64,000 nt of DNA from Aureliella helgolandensis (GTDB lineage Bacteria > Planctomycetota > Planctomycetia > Pirellulales > Pirellulaceae): positions 2,046,001-2,110,000 of the forward strand of contig NZ_CP036298.1 of NCBI RefSeq assembly GCF_007752135.1. Reading direction: 5' to 3'. Every line of letters begins with the position of its first letter. The stretch's first letter is position 1. Below the pieces are notes generated by a model. The model worked only from the letters and a program-made list of their open reading frames with translations. It did not search any database and was not told where the DNA came from. This document shows, in pieces, positions 10,102-19,513 of the stretch. A program made the translations under genes and the position numbers.

Positions 10102-10942
10102 AGAATAGATCGCCGCCATGCTTCCCTCCATAAACTACCTCCAAGTTGACCGGCAAGTCGAGCCGCTCATAGGCGCCCACTAACTCGTGCGATTGATTGA
10201 TCGGCATTTGCGGGTCTTGATCCCCATGTATCAACCATAGCGGAGGATCGTCGGCGGTCACGTGCGCTACCGGGCTGGCCAATCTCGCCAGCTCTGGATG
10301 CTCCTCGGGGTGTCCCCCCAGCAGCAAATTTAAGGCGGGGATGCGCACGTTAAGACCATGCGGGGTGGATTGGGCAAGGATCGTCTCGAGATTGGACGCT
10401 CCGTAGAATGAAATGATACCTTGGACCTGAGACGAAGCCTCTCGGAATTGGCCCACTTGGCCTTCCAATTCGGGCACCGAGTGGGAGACTCCGACCAACG
10501 CGGCTAAGTGGCCGCCCGCAGATGAACCAGCAATGATGAACCGTCGATCATCTAGATTCCAATCCGCCGCGTGGTGCCGCAAGTAGCGAATCGCCGCTTT
10601 GATATCGTGTACCTGGGCTGGAAACATTGCCTGCGGACTAAGGCGATAGTTGACACTCGCGATGGCCATGCCGCGCTTCAACAGGGAACGAATGGGCACG
10701 TCGGCTTTGTCGCCAGAACGCCATGCACCACCGTGCACCCAGACGATCAGCGGACGCTTCGCTTCAGCCCCGTCTGGTATATACAGATCGAGCCGGAGCG
10801 CCGTTCCGTTCACCGTTGCGTAGGTCAGCTCACGTGCAGCCGGTTCGGCTCCCATGCTCCCTTGCGCGGAGAACGCGACAAGTCCACAGGTCAGCCAAGC
10901 CAAGATTCCAGAACTCCAACAACACGTCATATTTGTGCCCAT
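10058..10942 (-). CDS. Exported alpha/beta hydrolase (esterase/lipase-like)
   Basis: An alpha/beta-hydrolase-fold protein of the carboxylesterase/BD-FAE type. It shows the oxyanion motif VWVHGGAWRSGDK, the nucleophile elbow AGSSAGGHLA (catalytic Ser in GSSAG), an Asp region in LIHGDQDPQMP and a late His in YGGKHGGDLF. The ATG at 10942 gives about 294 residues with a hydrophobic leader (GILAWLTCGLVAFSAQ), consistent with export; a second ATG at 10930 is possible. The open frame continues upstream to 11263, but that part is low-complexity Ser/Arg/Pro sequence without homology signals. Substrate unknown; acyl or acetyl esters of polysaccharides are plausible. Confidence 0.85.
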   Translation of the reverse strand: MGTNMTCCWSSGILAWLTCGLVAFSAQGSMGAEPAARELTYATVNGTALRLDLYIPDGAEAKRPLIVWVHGGAWRSGDKADVPIRSLLKRGMAIASVNYRLSPQAMFPAQVHDIKAAIRYLRHHAADWNLDDRRFIIAGSSAGGHLAALVGVSHSVPELEGQVGQFREASSQVQGIISFYGASNLETILAQSTPHGLNVRIPALNLLLGGHPEEHPELARLASPVAHVTADDPPLWLIHGDQDPQMPINQSHELVGAYERLDLPVNLEVVYGGKHGGDLFFTDQRLDRLADEVR

Positions 10943-11362
10943 TCCCCACTGCACCCACGATTGTGATTCCACGAAGGACTTACCCCACACGGAGGAGGAG
11001 CATGACGATTGTACACTTCGGGGACGAGCAGTGGTGGACGATGGGACGCCTGTGGGTTGAATCGTCGGGACGGGCCGGTGGGCGGTGGCGATTGTGGGTT
11101 GGTGAATCGACCGCGCGAAACTGCTGTTCACTTTTACTCGGCTGAGGTTGCCCTTGCACATACTGCAGGGCTCTCGAGGAGCCGAGCCGCACGCGGCACT
11201 CCGTAGCTTTGCGATGAGGCAATTCCGTTTACCCTCGCAGAGGTTCAGAGAAAAATTGTTCATTCTCAGAAATTAGCATTGGGAGCCGCCGAGCATGCCC
11301 ACTACTCAGGCAACTTCCGTTGCTGGCCTGCCCAGTATTCTGGCAGATTCCGGTTCGGAAAA
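10943..11362. other. Intergenic region, no gene recognised
   Basis: This gap lies between the STAS gene and the hydrolase, both minus strand. The hydrolase frame is open through part of it, but without protein-like composition. No RNA or repeat was seen. Confidence 0.45.
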
Positions 11363-11674
11363 TCAAACCGTCTGCGGGCTGCGCACTTCGATCAAACGAT
11401 ACAAACGCGTGATTTCCAATATCTCGGCAACAGCCTTCTGCGCATTTTCCAGCACCAGTCGTCGGTCTGTTGCACACAATTGCAAATGCAATCGCACGAT
11501 CTCACCAACGTCGGCGCTATTGATTTTTTCAACGGAAGACAGGTCCACCACCACTTCTGGGCATAGCTCACGCCGTGCCGTGTCTCGCACGCTGTTGAGT
11601 TGATCGAGCAGGGTAACGGCTGGAATGGAAGGTTCTAGTGTTGCGGTTCGGTTGCGGCGTAGTTGGAATTGCAT
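11363..11674 (-). CDS. STAS-domain protein (anti-anti-sigma-like)
   Basis: A 103-residue protein consisting of one STAS domain: VVVDLSSVEKINSADVGEIVRLH carries the conserved turn where anti-anti-sigma factors have the phosphorylatable Ser, here followed by Ala-Asp. The start was set at ATG 11674 because GGAGG lies six bases upstream; ATG 11680 and the open frame to 11833 are less well placed. Such proteins bind anti-sigma kinases or tether to transporters. No partner kinase, phosphatase or sigma factor is adjacent. Cytoplasmic, function inferred from fold only. Confidence 0.75.
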   Translation of the reverse strand: MQFQLRRNRTATLEPSIPAVTLLDQLNSVRDTARRELCPEVVVDLSSVEKINSADVGEIVRLHLQLCATDRRLVLENAQKAVAEILEITRLYRLIEVRSPQTV

Positions 11675-12717
11675 CTTCATCCTCCGTATAGACAAATTAA
11701 GAGCCGTGCATTGGGAATGCACGTCGTGTGCCACAGCGTTCTGCTCCGGTTGCTGCATGCCCTCCCGCCGTCGGATACTGGGGGTGGCCGGACGAAAACA
11801 CCTTTTGCACTGGCTTGTTGATTTACAGGGCATTTTTCATCTTTTTAAGTGGAGGTCGTCCCTTGATTGTCGAGTACCGACAGCCACTTTGCCTTGCCCG
11901 CGTGCGGATCGATTGGAAAGAGGTTTCAGTTTTAGTTTGAGTGGTAGCATCGACGATCCACCTCTAGTGGCAATCACTCTCCCTGTCTCACGCTGCGGGG
12001 TGCGATCGCAAGGTGGCGTTGGGTGGCTAGAGCTGAATGCAGCATGTCGGAACGCTTTGCACCGGGCCACTCCCAGGCGATGCGGGGGGACCGAATGCGT
12101 CGAGCAGGCAGGATAAACTTGTTTTATTCAGACCGTGGCTCACGGCCCCTAGGGAAGCAGAAGTGAAGCAAGAAGTTTGCCCGAAGCAGCGCAGTACCCC
12201 GGCATAGCCGTCCCCACTCTGGCAGGCTGCTGAAACCCCAAGCACATCACAGTAGAGTGGTACGGAGTGCTGGTCTCTGGCGGTCGTGGACGGCCAGGTT
12301 GTTACGAATCGCGGACTAAGGGGGACATGCCGTGCGATGCCACTCGGTTAACAGGCAACAAGCGAACGCTACGCGCTCCGCTCCCGAGTCGCCGAGCTTC
12401 CTGAAGCCACATGCAGGCGGGGTGCTGGGGGGCCCTCAATGCGGTCTTTGGTTCCGCCGGGACGCGACACACAGCGAAGGCTGCGTCACCAGACATGGGG
12501 TTGAAGTAGGGCACAAGCCACCCGAACGGTTGCTGTTGGCATGGCCAAACCCCCAGCCGCATCGCTCTCCGGTGGGTGAATAATCGAGGATCAAACTAGA
12601 CGATTTTCAGAAACCGGTTAACATTACGTGCGGATGCAGGTTGCTGGCGGAGCTGGTGACCTGCCCGCCAGAAACGCTGTTCTTTTACACTTCGCTACTT
12701 GAGCCCCCGACCTGCTG
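11675..12717. other. Long intergenic region with a decayed repeat
   Basis: About 1 kb without a credible gene. The left part (11811-11993) shows two diverged units related to the 89-bp repeat family. From 12.0 to 12.7 kb the small frames on both strands overlap one another and show no protein family or Shine-Dalgarno support. The last 50 bases should include the nusB promoter. Confidence 0.5.
11811..11993 (+). repeat. Probable decayed copy of the 89-bp repeat family
   Basis: TGGCTTGTTGATTTA at 11811 followed by AGTGGAGGTCGTCCCTTGAT matches the start and middle of the 89-bp unit. About 90 bases later GTTTCAGTTTTAGTTTGAG, GTGGTAGCAT and CTAGTGGCAA match a second unit, then CTCACGCTGCGG matches the start of the end module. 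The 3' terminal repeat and a convincing target duplication are not visible, so this looks like an old two-unit relic. Confidence 0.55.
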
Positions 12718-13179
12718 ATGTCCACTCGCCGTCGCGCCCGAGAAATTGTCCTGCAACTCCTATATGAAGAGGATTTGCATCCGGAACAAGACCCCACTGT
12801 TGCTGACAATTTTCTAGTTAAGCGACTGCACGGTAACCGCAAATTAGTTCTTTTTGCTCGCGACCTATTTACGAATGTCGTCAAGAACCGCCGCGAGCTC
12901 GACAAGGCGCTCTCCAGCAAGGCGTCGAATTGGTCGCTCCGCCGTATGGCTGCGATTGATCGGAATATTTTGCGGTTGGCGACCTATGAAATTCGCATGA
13001 CCGAAACACCGGGCCGTGTGGTGATCAATGAGGCGGTGGAGTTGGCCAAGCGCTACGGCGCGCGACAATCTGGGCAATTCGTCAACGGAGTGTTGGATCG
13101 CATCTTGCACGAAGAACCTGAAGTGGAAGCAACGCCTGACGAAGCTCAAGTCGCTCAACCCGCCGCTACGGCAGATTGA
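12718..13179 (+). CDS. nusB: Transcription antitermination factor NusB
   Basis: A 153-residue NusB domain protein starting at ATG 12718 with the typical opening STRRRAREIVLQLLYE. The conserved core includes LVFARDLFTNVV-like helix sequence, WSLRRMAAIDRNILRLATYEI and the C-terminal signature RVVINEAVELAKRYG followed by FVNGVLD. NusB binds boxA RNA with NusE (S10) and supports rRNA antitermination. The last 18 residues are an acidic/Ala-rich tail not needed for the fold. scpB follows 82 bp downstream on the same strand. Confidence 0.95.
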   Translation: MSTRRRAREIVLQLLYEEDLHPEQDPTVADNFLVKRLHGNRKLVLFARDLFTNVVKNRRELDKALSSKASNWSLRRMAAIDRNILRLATYEIRMTETPGRVVINEAVELAKRYGARQSGQFVNGVLDRILHEEPEVEATPDEAQVAQPAATAD

Positions 13180-13261
13180 TCTAGCCGCAGATTCCATGTC
13201 TTGTTCTGCCCCTGCGTTGGAATTCCATCGGGGCTGAATTTTTTCTTCGGGACTGTCTCTC

Positions 13262-14029
13262 ATGAACGAGTCATCAACACGGCCCACTCGCGGAGAGGAT
13301 GACGGTGATGATGAGCTCGACGGCTCCGAGTACGAAGAAGAAGCAGGGCTGTCCCTTGAGGAACTGAGCCAGACTTACGCGAATGTCGTAGGTCAAGGAG
13401 TCGCGCCCTACCAAGATGTCGCAGAGGATACTTCCGATGATGCCCAGGCGGGTGGAATCGGGATTTTCGATCCGCTCGAGGAAGATCTAGACGAAACGGG
13501 CAATTGCCCGGTCACCCCGATGTCCATCCTGGAATCGATTCTCTTCGTCGGCCGCCCGGACAATGGGACAATTTCTGCTGCCGAAATTGCCGGTTTGATG
13601 CGCGGTGTGCGCGAGGCCGAAGTCGAAGAGTTGGTTCAAGAGTTGAATGATCTCTATGAACAAACCGGACGGGCGATCCGCATTAGCCAGCTTGGCAACG
13701 GCTACAAAGCTGAATTGGCCCGTGACTTGAATCACGTGAAAGACCAGTTCTACGGTCGTGCCCGCGATGTCCGTTTGAACCAAGCGGCTATCGACTGCTT
13801 GGCACTTATCGCTTACCAACCTGGGATCTCCCGCGACAAACTCGAAGAGCAGCGTGGCCAACCCTGTGGTAGCGTCCTCAATCAACTCGTGCGGCGGGAA
13901 TTGCTTGAAATTCGACGGGTAGGAAAGGGCAAGGAAGCAACCACCGAGTACTACACCACTCAGCGATTGCTAGAGCTTGCCGGTTTAGACTCATTGGAGG
14001 ATCTCCCTCACGCCGAGGACTGGGAATAG
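13262..14029 (+). CDS. scpB: Segregation and condensation protein B
   Basis: ScpB dimers bind the kleisin ScpA and load or regulate the SMC chromosome-condensation complex. The winged-helix core runs from about residue 85 to 240: SILESILFVGRPD at the start, the pairwise wing RAIRISQLGNGYKAELA, then IDCLALIAYQPGISRDKLEEQRG and the C-terminal GKGKEATTEYYTTQRLLELAGL. The first 80 residues are acidic and probably disordered, an extension longer than in Bacillus ScpB. No scpA is adjacent. It starts at ATG 13262. Confidence 0.93.
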   Translation: MNESSTRPTRGEDDGDDELDGSEYEEEAGLSLEELSQTYANVVGQGVAPYQDVAEDTSDDAQAGGIGIFDPLEEDLDETGNCPVTPMSILESILFVGRPDNGTISAAEIAGLMRGVREAEVEELVQELNDLYEQTGRAIRISQLGNGYKAELARDLNHVKDQFYGRARDVRLNQAAIDCLALIAYQPGISRDKLEEQRGQPCGSVLNQLVRRELLEIRRVGKGKEATTEYYTTQRLLELAGLDSLEDLPHAEDWE

Positions 14030-14426
14030 GGGCGCCCAGCTCGAAACCGAAGTCTTGGCACCGGTGGTCTCCAAGCGGCATCTCGATTTGGCGACATTTC
14101 GGGACCAAGCGAAGCGTTCGCGCCTTGAAGCCCATCGGCTGGCTGAAATTGCAAACCGCAGCCTGAGCCCGGATCGGGAGATATATGCAGGAGGATCAAT
14201 GGGCGGACGAGCTCTAGCACTCGCCTGCGGGGTGCCTTCTGTGTGCTCCTGCCTGCATCTTTCTGTCAGCTCCTATGCTCTGCTCTCGTTCGCGCATTCC
14301 AGCTGAAAACGACTCGCGCAGCGCTGCAGATGCGACAATTATGAGCTCGTAGTCGCATGCTGAGTATCTCGACAAGTAACTCTCAGCGCGTTGCCTGGCG
14401 CGGTACGGATTCGACGAGCAGTGCCT
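14030..14426. other. Convergent intergenic region, nothing recognised
   Basis: Space between scpB and the convergent oxidoreductase gene. No clear intrinsic terminator, RNA or repeat was seen, and the small frame at 14055-14306 has no protein-like features. Confidence 0.45.
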
Positions 14427-15416
14427 CTAAGGCGTCAGCACGATTTTACCCGCCAATGAACTCTGCTTGCCTAGCGTATGCTCTTCTTGCAAACGGTGCG
14501 CTTCGGCAGCTTGGCTCAGGGGTAGAGTGCGATCGATCAGGGCGTTCAATTGCCCCGTGGCAAACCAGTGGTTGATATCTGCAGCGCACACCTGTTGTTC
14601 ATGAGCGGAAAATTTGAACATGGCGAACCCATGCAACGAACATCCTTTGACGTAGAAAGGGCCAACCGGAAATTCTGGGCGCGCATCGCGGCCCGCCATT
14701 AAAATCATGCGACCGCGGGGGGCCAAGGCGGCTACCGCCATATCAAAATCGGGGTCTCGCAGCGTTTCCCAAAAGAGGTGGACCCCTTGTGGTGCTAGTT
14801 CCGATAACCGCGCACTAACATCTTCACGCGAGTAATCGATTACGTGGTCGGCCCCCAGGCTCTTGCAGAGCTCCACCTTGGCCTGGCTGCCAGCCGTGGC
14901 AATCACTGTGCCTCCAATTGCCTTGGCCATCTGCACCACCATCGATCCGACGCCTCCGACACCTCCCCGTACAAAGATGGTTTGTCCAGGCTTGAACTGC
15001 CCCTCGCCGATCAATCCCAGGTGAGCGGTGATGGCCACTAAGGCTGAGGCGGCGACTGAGCTATCATCGATCTCGTCGGGCGTCGGGTGCAGCCACTCCG
15101 CATCGATGGCACACAATTCTGCAAAGGTCCCCTGGCGTCCCAATAACCCCTGATTGCTCCCCCAAACCCGATCGCCAATTTGGAATTGCGTAACGCCCTC
15201 TCCCAGGGCTTCGACCTGCCCAGCAATATCGCAGCCAATGATAAACGGTTGCGGTAGCTCCCAGTACTTGGCACCTCCACGGATGTAAGTGTCGATTGGA
15301 TTTACCGAGACGGCAGTCATGCGCACGAGCACTTGGCCAGCCTGGGGGACCGGTTCCGGAAGGTCACCATATTCGATGGCTTGGGGAGGTCCAGGTTGTC
15401 GTAGGTAGGCAGCTTT
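14427..15416 (-). CDS. Zinc-independent quinone oxidoreductase-like MDR protein
   Basis: A medium-chain dehydrogenase/reductase of the NADPH:quinone reductase subgroup. Visible parts are the GroES-like N-terminal half (VLVRMTAVSVNPIDTYIRGG, FIIGCDIAGQVEALG), then the NADP-binding Rossmann motif VRGGVGGVGSMVVQMAKAIG and YSREDV near the 2'-phosphate pocket. The cysteine cluster of structural-zinc alcohol dehydrogenases is absent, consistent with the quinone reductase class. The start was placed at GTG 15416 (VKAAYLRQPGPPQ), where family alignment begins; the frame is open to 15461, so an ATG there is an alternative. Substrate unknown. Confidence 0.87.
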   Translation of the reverse strand, partial: KAAYLRQPGPPQAIEYGDLPEPVPQAGQVLVRMTAVSVNPIDTYIRGGAKYWELPQPFIIGCDIAGQVEALGEGVTQFQIGDRVWGSNQGLLGRQGTFAELCAIDAEWLHPTPDEIDDSSVAASALVAITAHLGLIGEGQFKPGQTIFVRGGVGGVGSMVVQMAKAIGGTVIATAGSQAKVELCKSLGADHVIDYSREDVSARLSELAPQGVHLFWETLRDPDFDMAVAALAPRGRMILMAGRDARPEFPVGPFYVKGCSLHGFAMFKFSAHEQQVCAADINHWFATGQLNALIDRTLPLSQAAEAHRLQEEHTLGKQSSLAGKIVLTP

Positions 15417-15797
15417 CACAATCGTTTCTTTCGGAACAGACCGGTCAACAAGGAACGGCAAGCACCGCTATAGCTTGCCATCCTGATTCTAAGCTAGCAA
15501 GGCAACTCGGTTTACCCCCTGTCGACAGTTCTGCCAGCTGAGCTTCGCAGTGCAGGGAAGGTCAGTCCTTAGGCTTCCCCAAAATCCCAGCCCACACCCG
15601 CGGAAATCAACGGTTCCCACTCCCACTGCTTACTCCTACTCGAGGAGCTTCAAGAAGGAGCCTCGTGAACAAGTACCGTTCCACTCGGTACGAGCCCGAG
15701 AACGACTGCTGCGTTGAGCAGAGGGTAAATCTGAGGGCCAGTCCAGCAGGCAATTCGAGAGCAGCCTCCAAAAAATCTTTTCGACGCACCTTGTCTC

Positions 15798-16406
15798 GTG
15801 ACCGAAGGTGTCCAGCCCCTCGCGAAACTAACTCTAGTCGTTCACAACATCGACGTTCGCGTTCATGGAAAGGGGAGGCGTTTTCGCCTTGCAGATATGT
15901 ACAACATCCCAACTCTGAGTCCACAAACCCAACCGGTAGAACTCCACTTGCTGGGTTCCTCGGTAGCGCCCAAGGCCCCCGCTGAGTACCACTTGGCTCC
16001 CGTTCGACAACTGCATTTTCCATTCCAGGACACCGACAGCGATACGCCGCATGCTGGGCTTCAGAATAGCCGCTGCTCTGACGCGTCGGCGGCTAGCGCC
16101 TCACTGCCAGCCCCGAGCATTCGAGTGCGCAAGCTGACGCGTCTGCCGTTCAAGCCAACGGCACCTCGCGAAGTGCGAGGGGGAGATTTGTGGGATCAGC
16201 CAGCGACATCCACCGACAGCACTTGTGAGAAGCTCGGCCCGTCAGAACCATTGAGCCTCGATCGGCGGCCACCACTGCCTGGGCAACCTGTACGACTCGG
16301 CGCCACCATGTTGAAGTTACTCAAAGGCTACGGCATTACCGACTCCGAGATTGCGCAAGGCATCGCCGCCTACGCGCAGAAACACTGCCAAACGGCTGCC
16401 TGTTGA
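15798..16406 (+). CDS. Possible hypothetical protein
   Basis: A 202-codon frame starting at GTG 15798. The last third looks protein-like: a Pro-rich stretch followed by TMLKLLKGYGITDSEIAQGI and AAYAQKHCQTAAC, which would make an amphipathic helix, and third codon positions are G/C-biased as in neighbouring genes. The first part is less convincing and overlaps a competing minus-strand frame (15607-16023). No family is recognised. A shorter real gene beginning at ATG 16309 cannot be excluded. Low confidence. Confidence 0.35.
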   Translation: MTEGVQPLAKLTLVVHNIDVRVHGKGRRFRLADMYNIPTLSPQTQPVELHLLGSSVAPKAPAEYHLAPVRQLHFPFQDTDSDTPHAGLQNSRCSDASAASASLPAPSIRVRKLTRLPFKPTAPREVRGGDLWDQPATSTDSTCEKLGPSEPLSLDRRPPLPGQPVRLGATMLKLLKGYGITDSEIAQGIAAYAQKHCQTAAC

Positions 16407-16656
16407 GCAGACTGATAAGCTGCCTGTTCCAGCTCCGCTGTGGAGAGAACGGTCCAAGCGACGTAAGATTGCTCGGGATCGAGCGCTAGGCTGCGGAAGC
16501 AGCGGATGTAAGCCCGAGTCGGTTCGAAGCCCAGGGAACGCGAGCGGCTCGGTGCCCCATCCACTACGTGGCAGGGGGACTCCGTTGGCCACGAGGAAGC
16601 TAGGGCCGCATTGCCGCGGCCACAGAGCCTCCTGCAAATTCCCGTCCAACCGTCCA

Positions 16657-17022
16657 CTAATCGCAGTGGTGATGATGGTGATGCCCATGCACGATGGGGC
16701 CGTACGAGCCCCGATAACCGCGAACGCTTGGGGCGCGGTAGTGGCTGCTGTGATACCCCACATTGCCATAACCTACGCTTGGGTATGCCGACGGATAACC
16801 GTGGTAATGCTGCCGATGGCTATACGACGAACGGGTACTGCCGTAGCCAATGGCAGGCCCAATAGGAGCGTAAGAGCGGTAGCCGGGTTGATAGTTGCTA
16901 TACCCGTAGCTGCCGATATTGATACCGATCCCGAATTGAGCCCTCGCTTCCTGAGAGCCTGCGACGGACAGAGTTGCGATAGCAACGACGGGGGCCACAG
17001 CCCATTTCAAAAGTCGATTCAT
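16657..17022 (-). CDS. Small secreted Gly/Tyr/His-rich protein with His-run C-terminus
   Basis: The start is ATG 17022, with AGGAGG seven bases upstream and a textbook signal peptide (LLKWAVAPVVAIATLSVAGS, cleavage near EARAQ). The 121-residue product has a mature part that is a low-complexity Gly/Tyr/Ser repeat (GSYGYSNYQPGYRSYAPIG and similar) ending in six consecutive histidines then Cys-Asp. No family is recognised. The His run suggests metal binding at the envelope; this is inference. Composition resembles the protein at 6848-7723. Confidence 0.7.
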   Translation of the reverse strand: MNRLLKWAVAPVVAIATLSVAGSQEARAQFGIGINIGSYGYSNYQPGYRSYAPIGPAIGYGSTRSSYSHRQHYHGYPSAYPSVGYGNVGYHSSHYRAPSVRGYRGSYGPIVHGHHHHHHCD

Positions 17023-17833
17023 TTTATTCCTCCTGTAACAATGCTTTTCAAACGCTGCATTGAGCGCTGGCCCGCTTGGCCGACTCTTTGATTTACCGCA
17101 CATGCCGCACCAAAAAAACGCAATCCAGCGACTCAAAGCAATTGGTTTTTCAAGCTTTCCTCATAAGTCGTTGCTAGAAAACCACTTAGAGGCGAGGCTG
17201 GACCTCGGCAATATTTGCCTGCAACTTGAGCAATAAAGTTGCATTTTGCCCAAACCGTCCGTATTCGCGAGCTGAGGGATCAATTGGACATCAACCTGTT
17301 ATCCAAAAGACAGCAAATATTGCCCCTCGCTACCACTTCAATGCTCCGTCTCGATCGAATTTTTGGATTGCGTGCTTGTGTGGCAAGGGCCCAGCCCGTG
17401 GGGAGGACTCCAGTAGCTTGCAGGCTGAATGCTTGCCGTAGGATTCGAACAATCACCCTCGCGGTAACGGGCTGAGCGTGCAAGCTGTCCGGAAGAAAAA
17501 AATAGAGGCTTGGCCCGTAGCGCATCGACCCGAAGCCCAATGTCGCTGAAGCACTGACGCGCTGAAGATGCTCAATTTTTGAAGCCTCTGGGAAGAAAAG
17601 CGGTTTGACCGCAACACGCAGAACGCCTCGGCGGGAAGCACGCTCTGTCGCGGTTGGCTCCCTTCAGCCATGGTTCGCGTTGGTTAAGCATTCGTGGGGC
17701 AATGACCAGCGTTGCGCACCAGCGCGAAGCTCGCGCACTCTCGCCCCTCTCTTCTTATGTTTGGCAGAGGCTTGGTGCGCGAGTCTAGGTGCGCGAGTCT
17801 AGTTCATGCGAGACATGCCGGCGAGCGCCAAAC
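17023..17833. other. Intergenic region with inverted repeats
   Basis: About 800 bp without a convincing gene between the small secreted protein and ilvD. It contains a nested inverted-repeat structure at 17207-17324, an 8-bp inverted pair AGAGGCTT/AAGCCTCT (about 17505 and 17580), and a 14-bp tandem duplication GGTGCGCGAGTCTA near 17774-17801. A tRNA-like GATTCGAAC at about 17444 was checked and rejected. Confidence 0.5.
17207..17324. repeat. Nested inverted repeat, possible structured RNA or decayed element
   Basis: GGCAATATTTGC (17207-17218) is repeated in exact inverted form, GCAAATATTGCC (17313-17324). Just inside the left arm sits a small perfect hairpin, TGCAACTT (17220-17227) and AAGTTGCA (17236-17243), followed by TTTT, which resembles a weak terminator reading rightward. 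No gene is close enough upstream to need it. Confidence 0.5.
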
Positions 17834-19513
17834 CTACTCGTCGGTAACGCATCCTTCCGACGCACTCTTCACGTTCTTGATGTATTTGTAGAGGGTGCCG
17901 CGGGTTGCCTTCAATGGTGGGGCCGACCAAGCCGCACGCCGCCGCGCCAGCTCATCATCGGAAACGTCGACGTCGAGGCTGTTTGTATTGGCATCGAGCG
18001 AAACCACGTCGCCGTCTTGGACCAACGCAATCGGCCCCCCAACCTGAGCTTCGGGAGTCACGTGGCCGACGATGAAGCCGTGGGAGCCACCAGAGAATCG
18101 TCCGTCGGTCAATAGCGCGACATCCTTTCCAAGTCCGGCGCCCATAATCGCAGAAGTCGGGGTCAGCATTTCTGGCATTCCAGGACCTCCCTGAGGGCCT
18201 TCATAGCGGATAATGATGACATCGCCTTTGGTAATCAGTTTGTCCTCCAGGGCTTTGAGCATTAGTTCTTCGCTGTCAAAGCACTTGGCGGGCCCTGAAA
18301 ACTGCAGGCCTTCTTTTCCGGTGATTTTCGCAACTGCTCCTTCAGGAGCGAGATTTCCTCTCAGAATCTGAAGGTGACCGGTCGCTTTGATCGGGTTCTC
18401 TAGCGGTTGCACCACTTTTTGGCCTGCTTTGAGGCCGGGCACCGATTCCAGGTTTTCAGCGAGTGTCTTGCCAGTGACGGTCATGCAATCGCCGGTCATC
18501 AGGCCGTTTTCCAACAAGTACTTCATGACCGCCGGGGTACCGCCCACCGAGTGGAGATCTTCTTGGACAAATTTGCCACTGGGCTTCAGGTCGGCCAAGA
18601 ATGGAACCCGGTCGCTGACTGCTTGGAAGTCATCGATGGTCAAGTTGAGTTCGACGCTGCGCGCCATGGCGATCAAATGGAGCACTGCATTGGTCGATCC
18701 ACCCAGTGCCACGACGACGGTCATCGCGTTTTCAAAGGCCGCGCGGGTCATGATATCGCGCGGTTTGATGTCCTTTTCGAGCAGGTGCAGGATTGCCTTG
18801 CCGGCGCGATGGCACTCATCGATCTTCGCGGGATCTTCAGCTGGAATTGAACCGCTGTAGGGAAGGCTCATTCCCAGGGCTTCGATCGCCGAAGCCATGG
18901 TGTTGGCTGTGTACATGCCCCCACAAGCTCCAGCTCCAGGGCAGCTGTGACGGACGATTTCCTGGCGTTCCTCGTCGGTAATCTCTCCCGTCAGGTATTG
19001 CCCGTAGCACTGGAATGCCGAGACGATATCGAGGGATTGGCCATTCCACTTGCCCGCCCGAATGGTGCCGCCGTAGACCATCAATGCGGGACGGTTGAGC
19101 CGGCCCATGGCCATCAGGCAGCCGGGCATGTTTTTGTCGCAACCCGGCAAGGCGATAAGTGCATCGTACCATTGCCCCCCCATGATGGTTTCCATTGAAT
19201 CGGCGATCAGATCTCGCGATTGGAGAGAGAAGCTCATCCCCTCGGTGCCCATCGAGATTCCGTCGCTTACGCCGACCGTATTGAATCGCATACCCATCAA
19301 GCCAACTTTGGTGACCCCTTCCTTGACGGCGTCCGCCAGTTTCAGAAGGTGCATATTGCACGAGTTGCCGTCATACCACACGCTACCGATCCCAACTTGT
19401 GCCTTGTTCATATCCTCAGGCTGCATGCCTGTCGCGTAGAGCATCGCTTGGGAGGCTCCCTGGCTGCGGGGTTGAGTGATGCGGCTACTGAACTTGTTGA
19501 GTTGGTTTGTCAT
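17834..19513 (-). CDS. ilvD: Dihydroxy-acid dehydratase
   Basis: IlvD converts dihydroxy-isovalerate or dihydroxy-methylvalerate to the 2-oxo acids in valine and isoleucine synthesis. ATG 19513 gives 559 residues, the normal length; upstream codons to 19585 are non-homologous. Motifs are [18 protein letters not shown] and [16 protein letters not shown], supplying three cysteines, and the C-terminal [20 protein letters not shown] cysteine at the first site is characteristic of the [2Fe-2S] enzymes known from plants and Mycobacterium, rather than the [4Fe-4S] E. coli type. No other ilv gene is nearby. Confidence 0.96.
   Translation of the reverse strand: MTNQLNKFSSRITQPRSQGASQAMLYATGMQPEDMNKAQVGIGSVWYDGNSCNMHLLKLADAVKEGVTKVGLMGMRFNTVGVSDGISMGTEGMSFSLQSRDLIADSMETIMGGQWYDALIALPGCDKNMPGCLMAMGRLNRPALMVYGGTIRAGKWNGQSLDIVSAFQCYGQYLTGEITDEERQEIVRHSCPGAGACGGMYTANTMASAIEALGMSLPYSGSIPAEDPAKIDECHRAGKAILHLLEKDIKPRDIMTRAAFENAMTVVVALGGSTNAVLHLIAMARSVELNLTIDDFQAVSDRVPFLADLKPSGKFVQEDLHSVGGTPAVMKYLLENGLMTGDCMTVTGKTLAENLESVPGLKAGQKVVQPLENPIKATGHLQILRGNLAPEGAVAKITGKEGLQFSGPAKCFDSEELMLKALEDKLITKGDVIIIRYEGPQGGPGMPEMLTPTSAIMGAGLGKDVALLTDGRFSGGSHGFIVGHVTPEAQVGGPIALVQDGDVVSLDANTNSLDVDVSDDELARRRAAWSAPPLKATRGTLYKYIKNVKSASEGCVTDE

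Noticed and set aside
11804-12062. TTTGCAC repeated at 11804-11810 and 12056-12062 as target duplication of the decayed repeat
   Set aside because: The right copy lies about 70 bp beyond the last recognisable repeat sequence, so the match may be chance.
15607-16023. Minus-strand 138-codon frame
   Set aside because: Low-complexity translation with many Arg/Cys/Ser, no ribosome-binding site, and overlaps the slightly better plus-strand candidate.
17430-17460. tRNA T-loop (GATTCGAAC on one strand)
   Set aside because: The flanking bases do not form a T stem and no acceptor or anticodon stem can be built around it.
18387-18860. Plus-strand 157-codon frame inside ilvD
   Set aside because: It is a shadow of the conserved ilvD sequence on the other strand, with no homology or start signal of its own.
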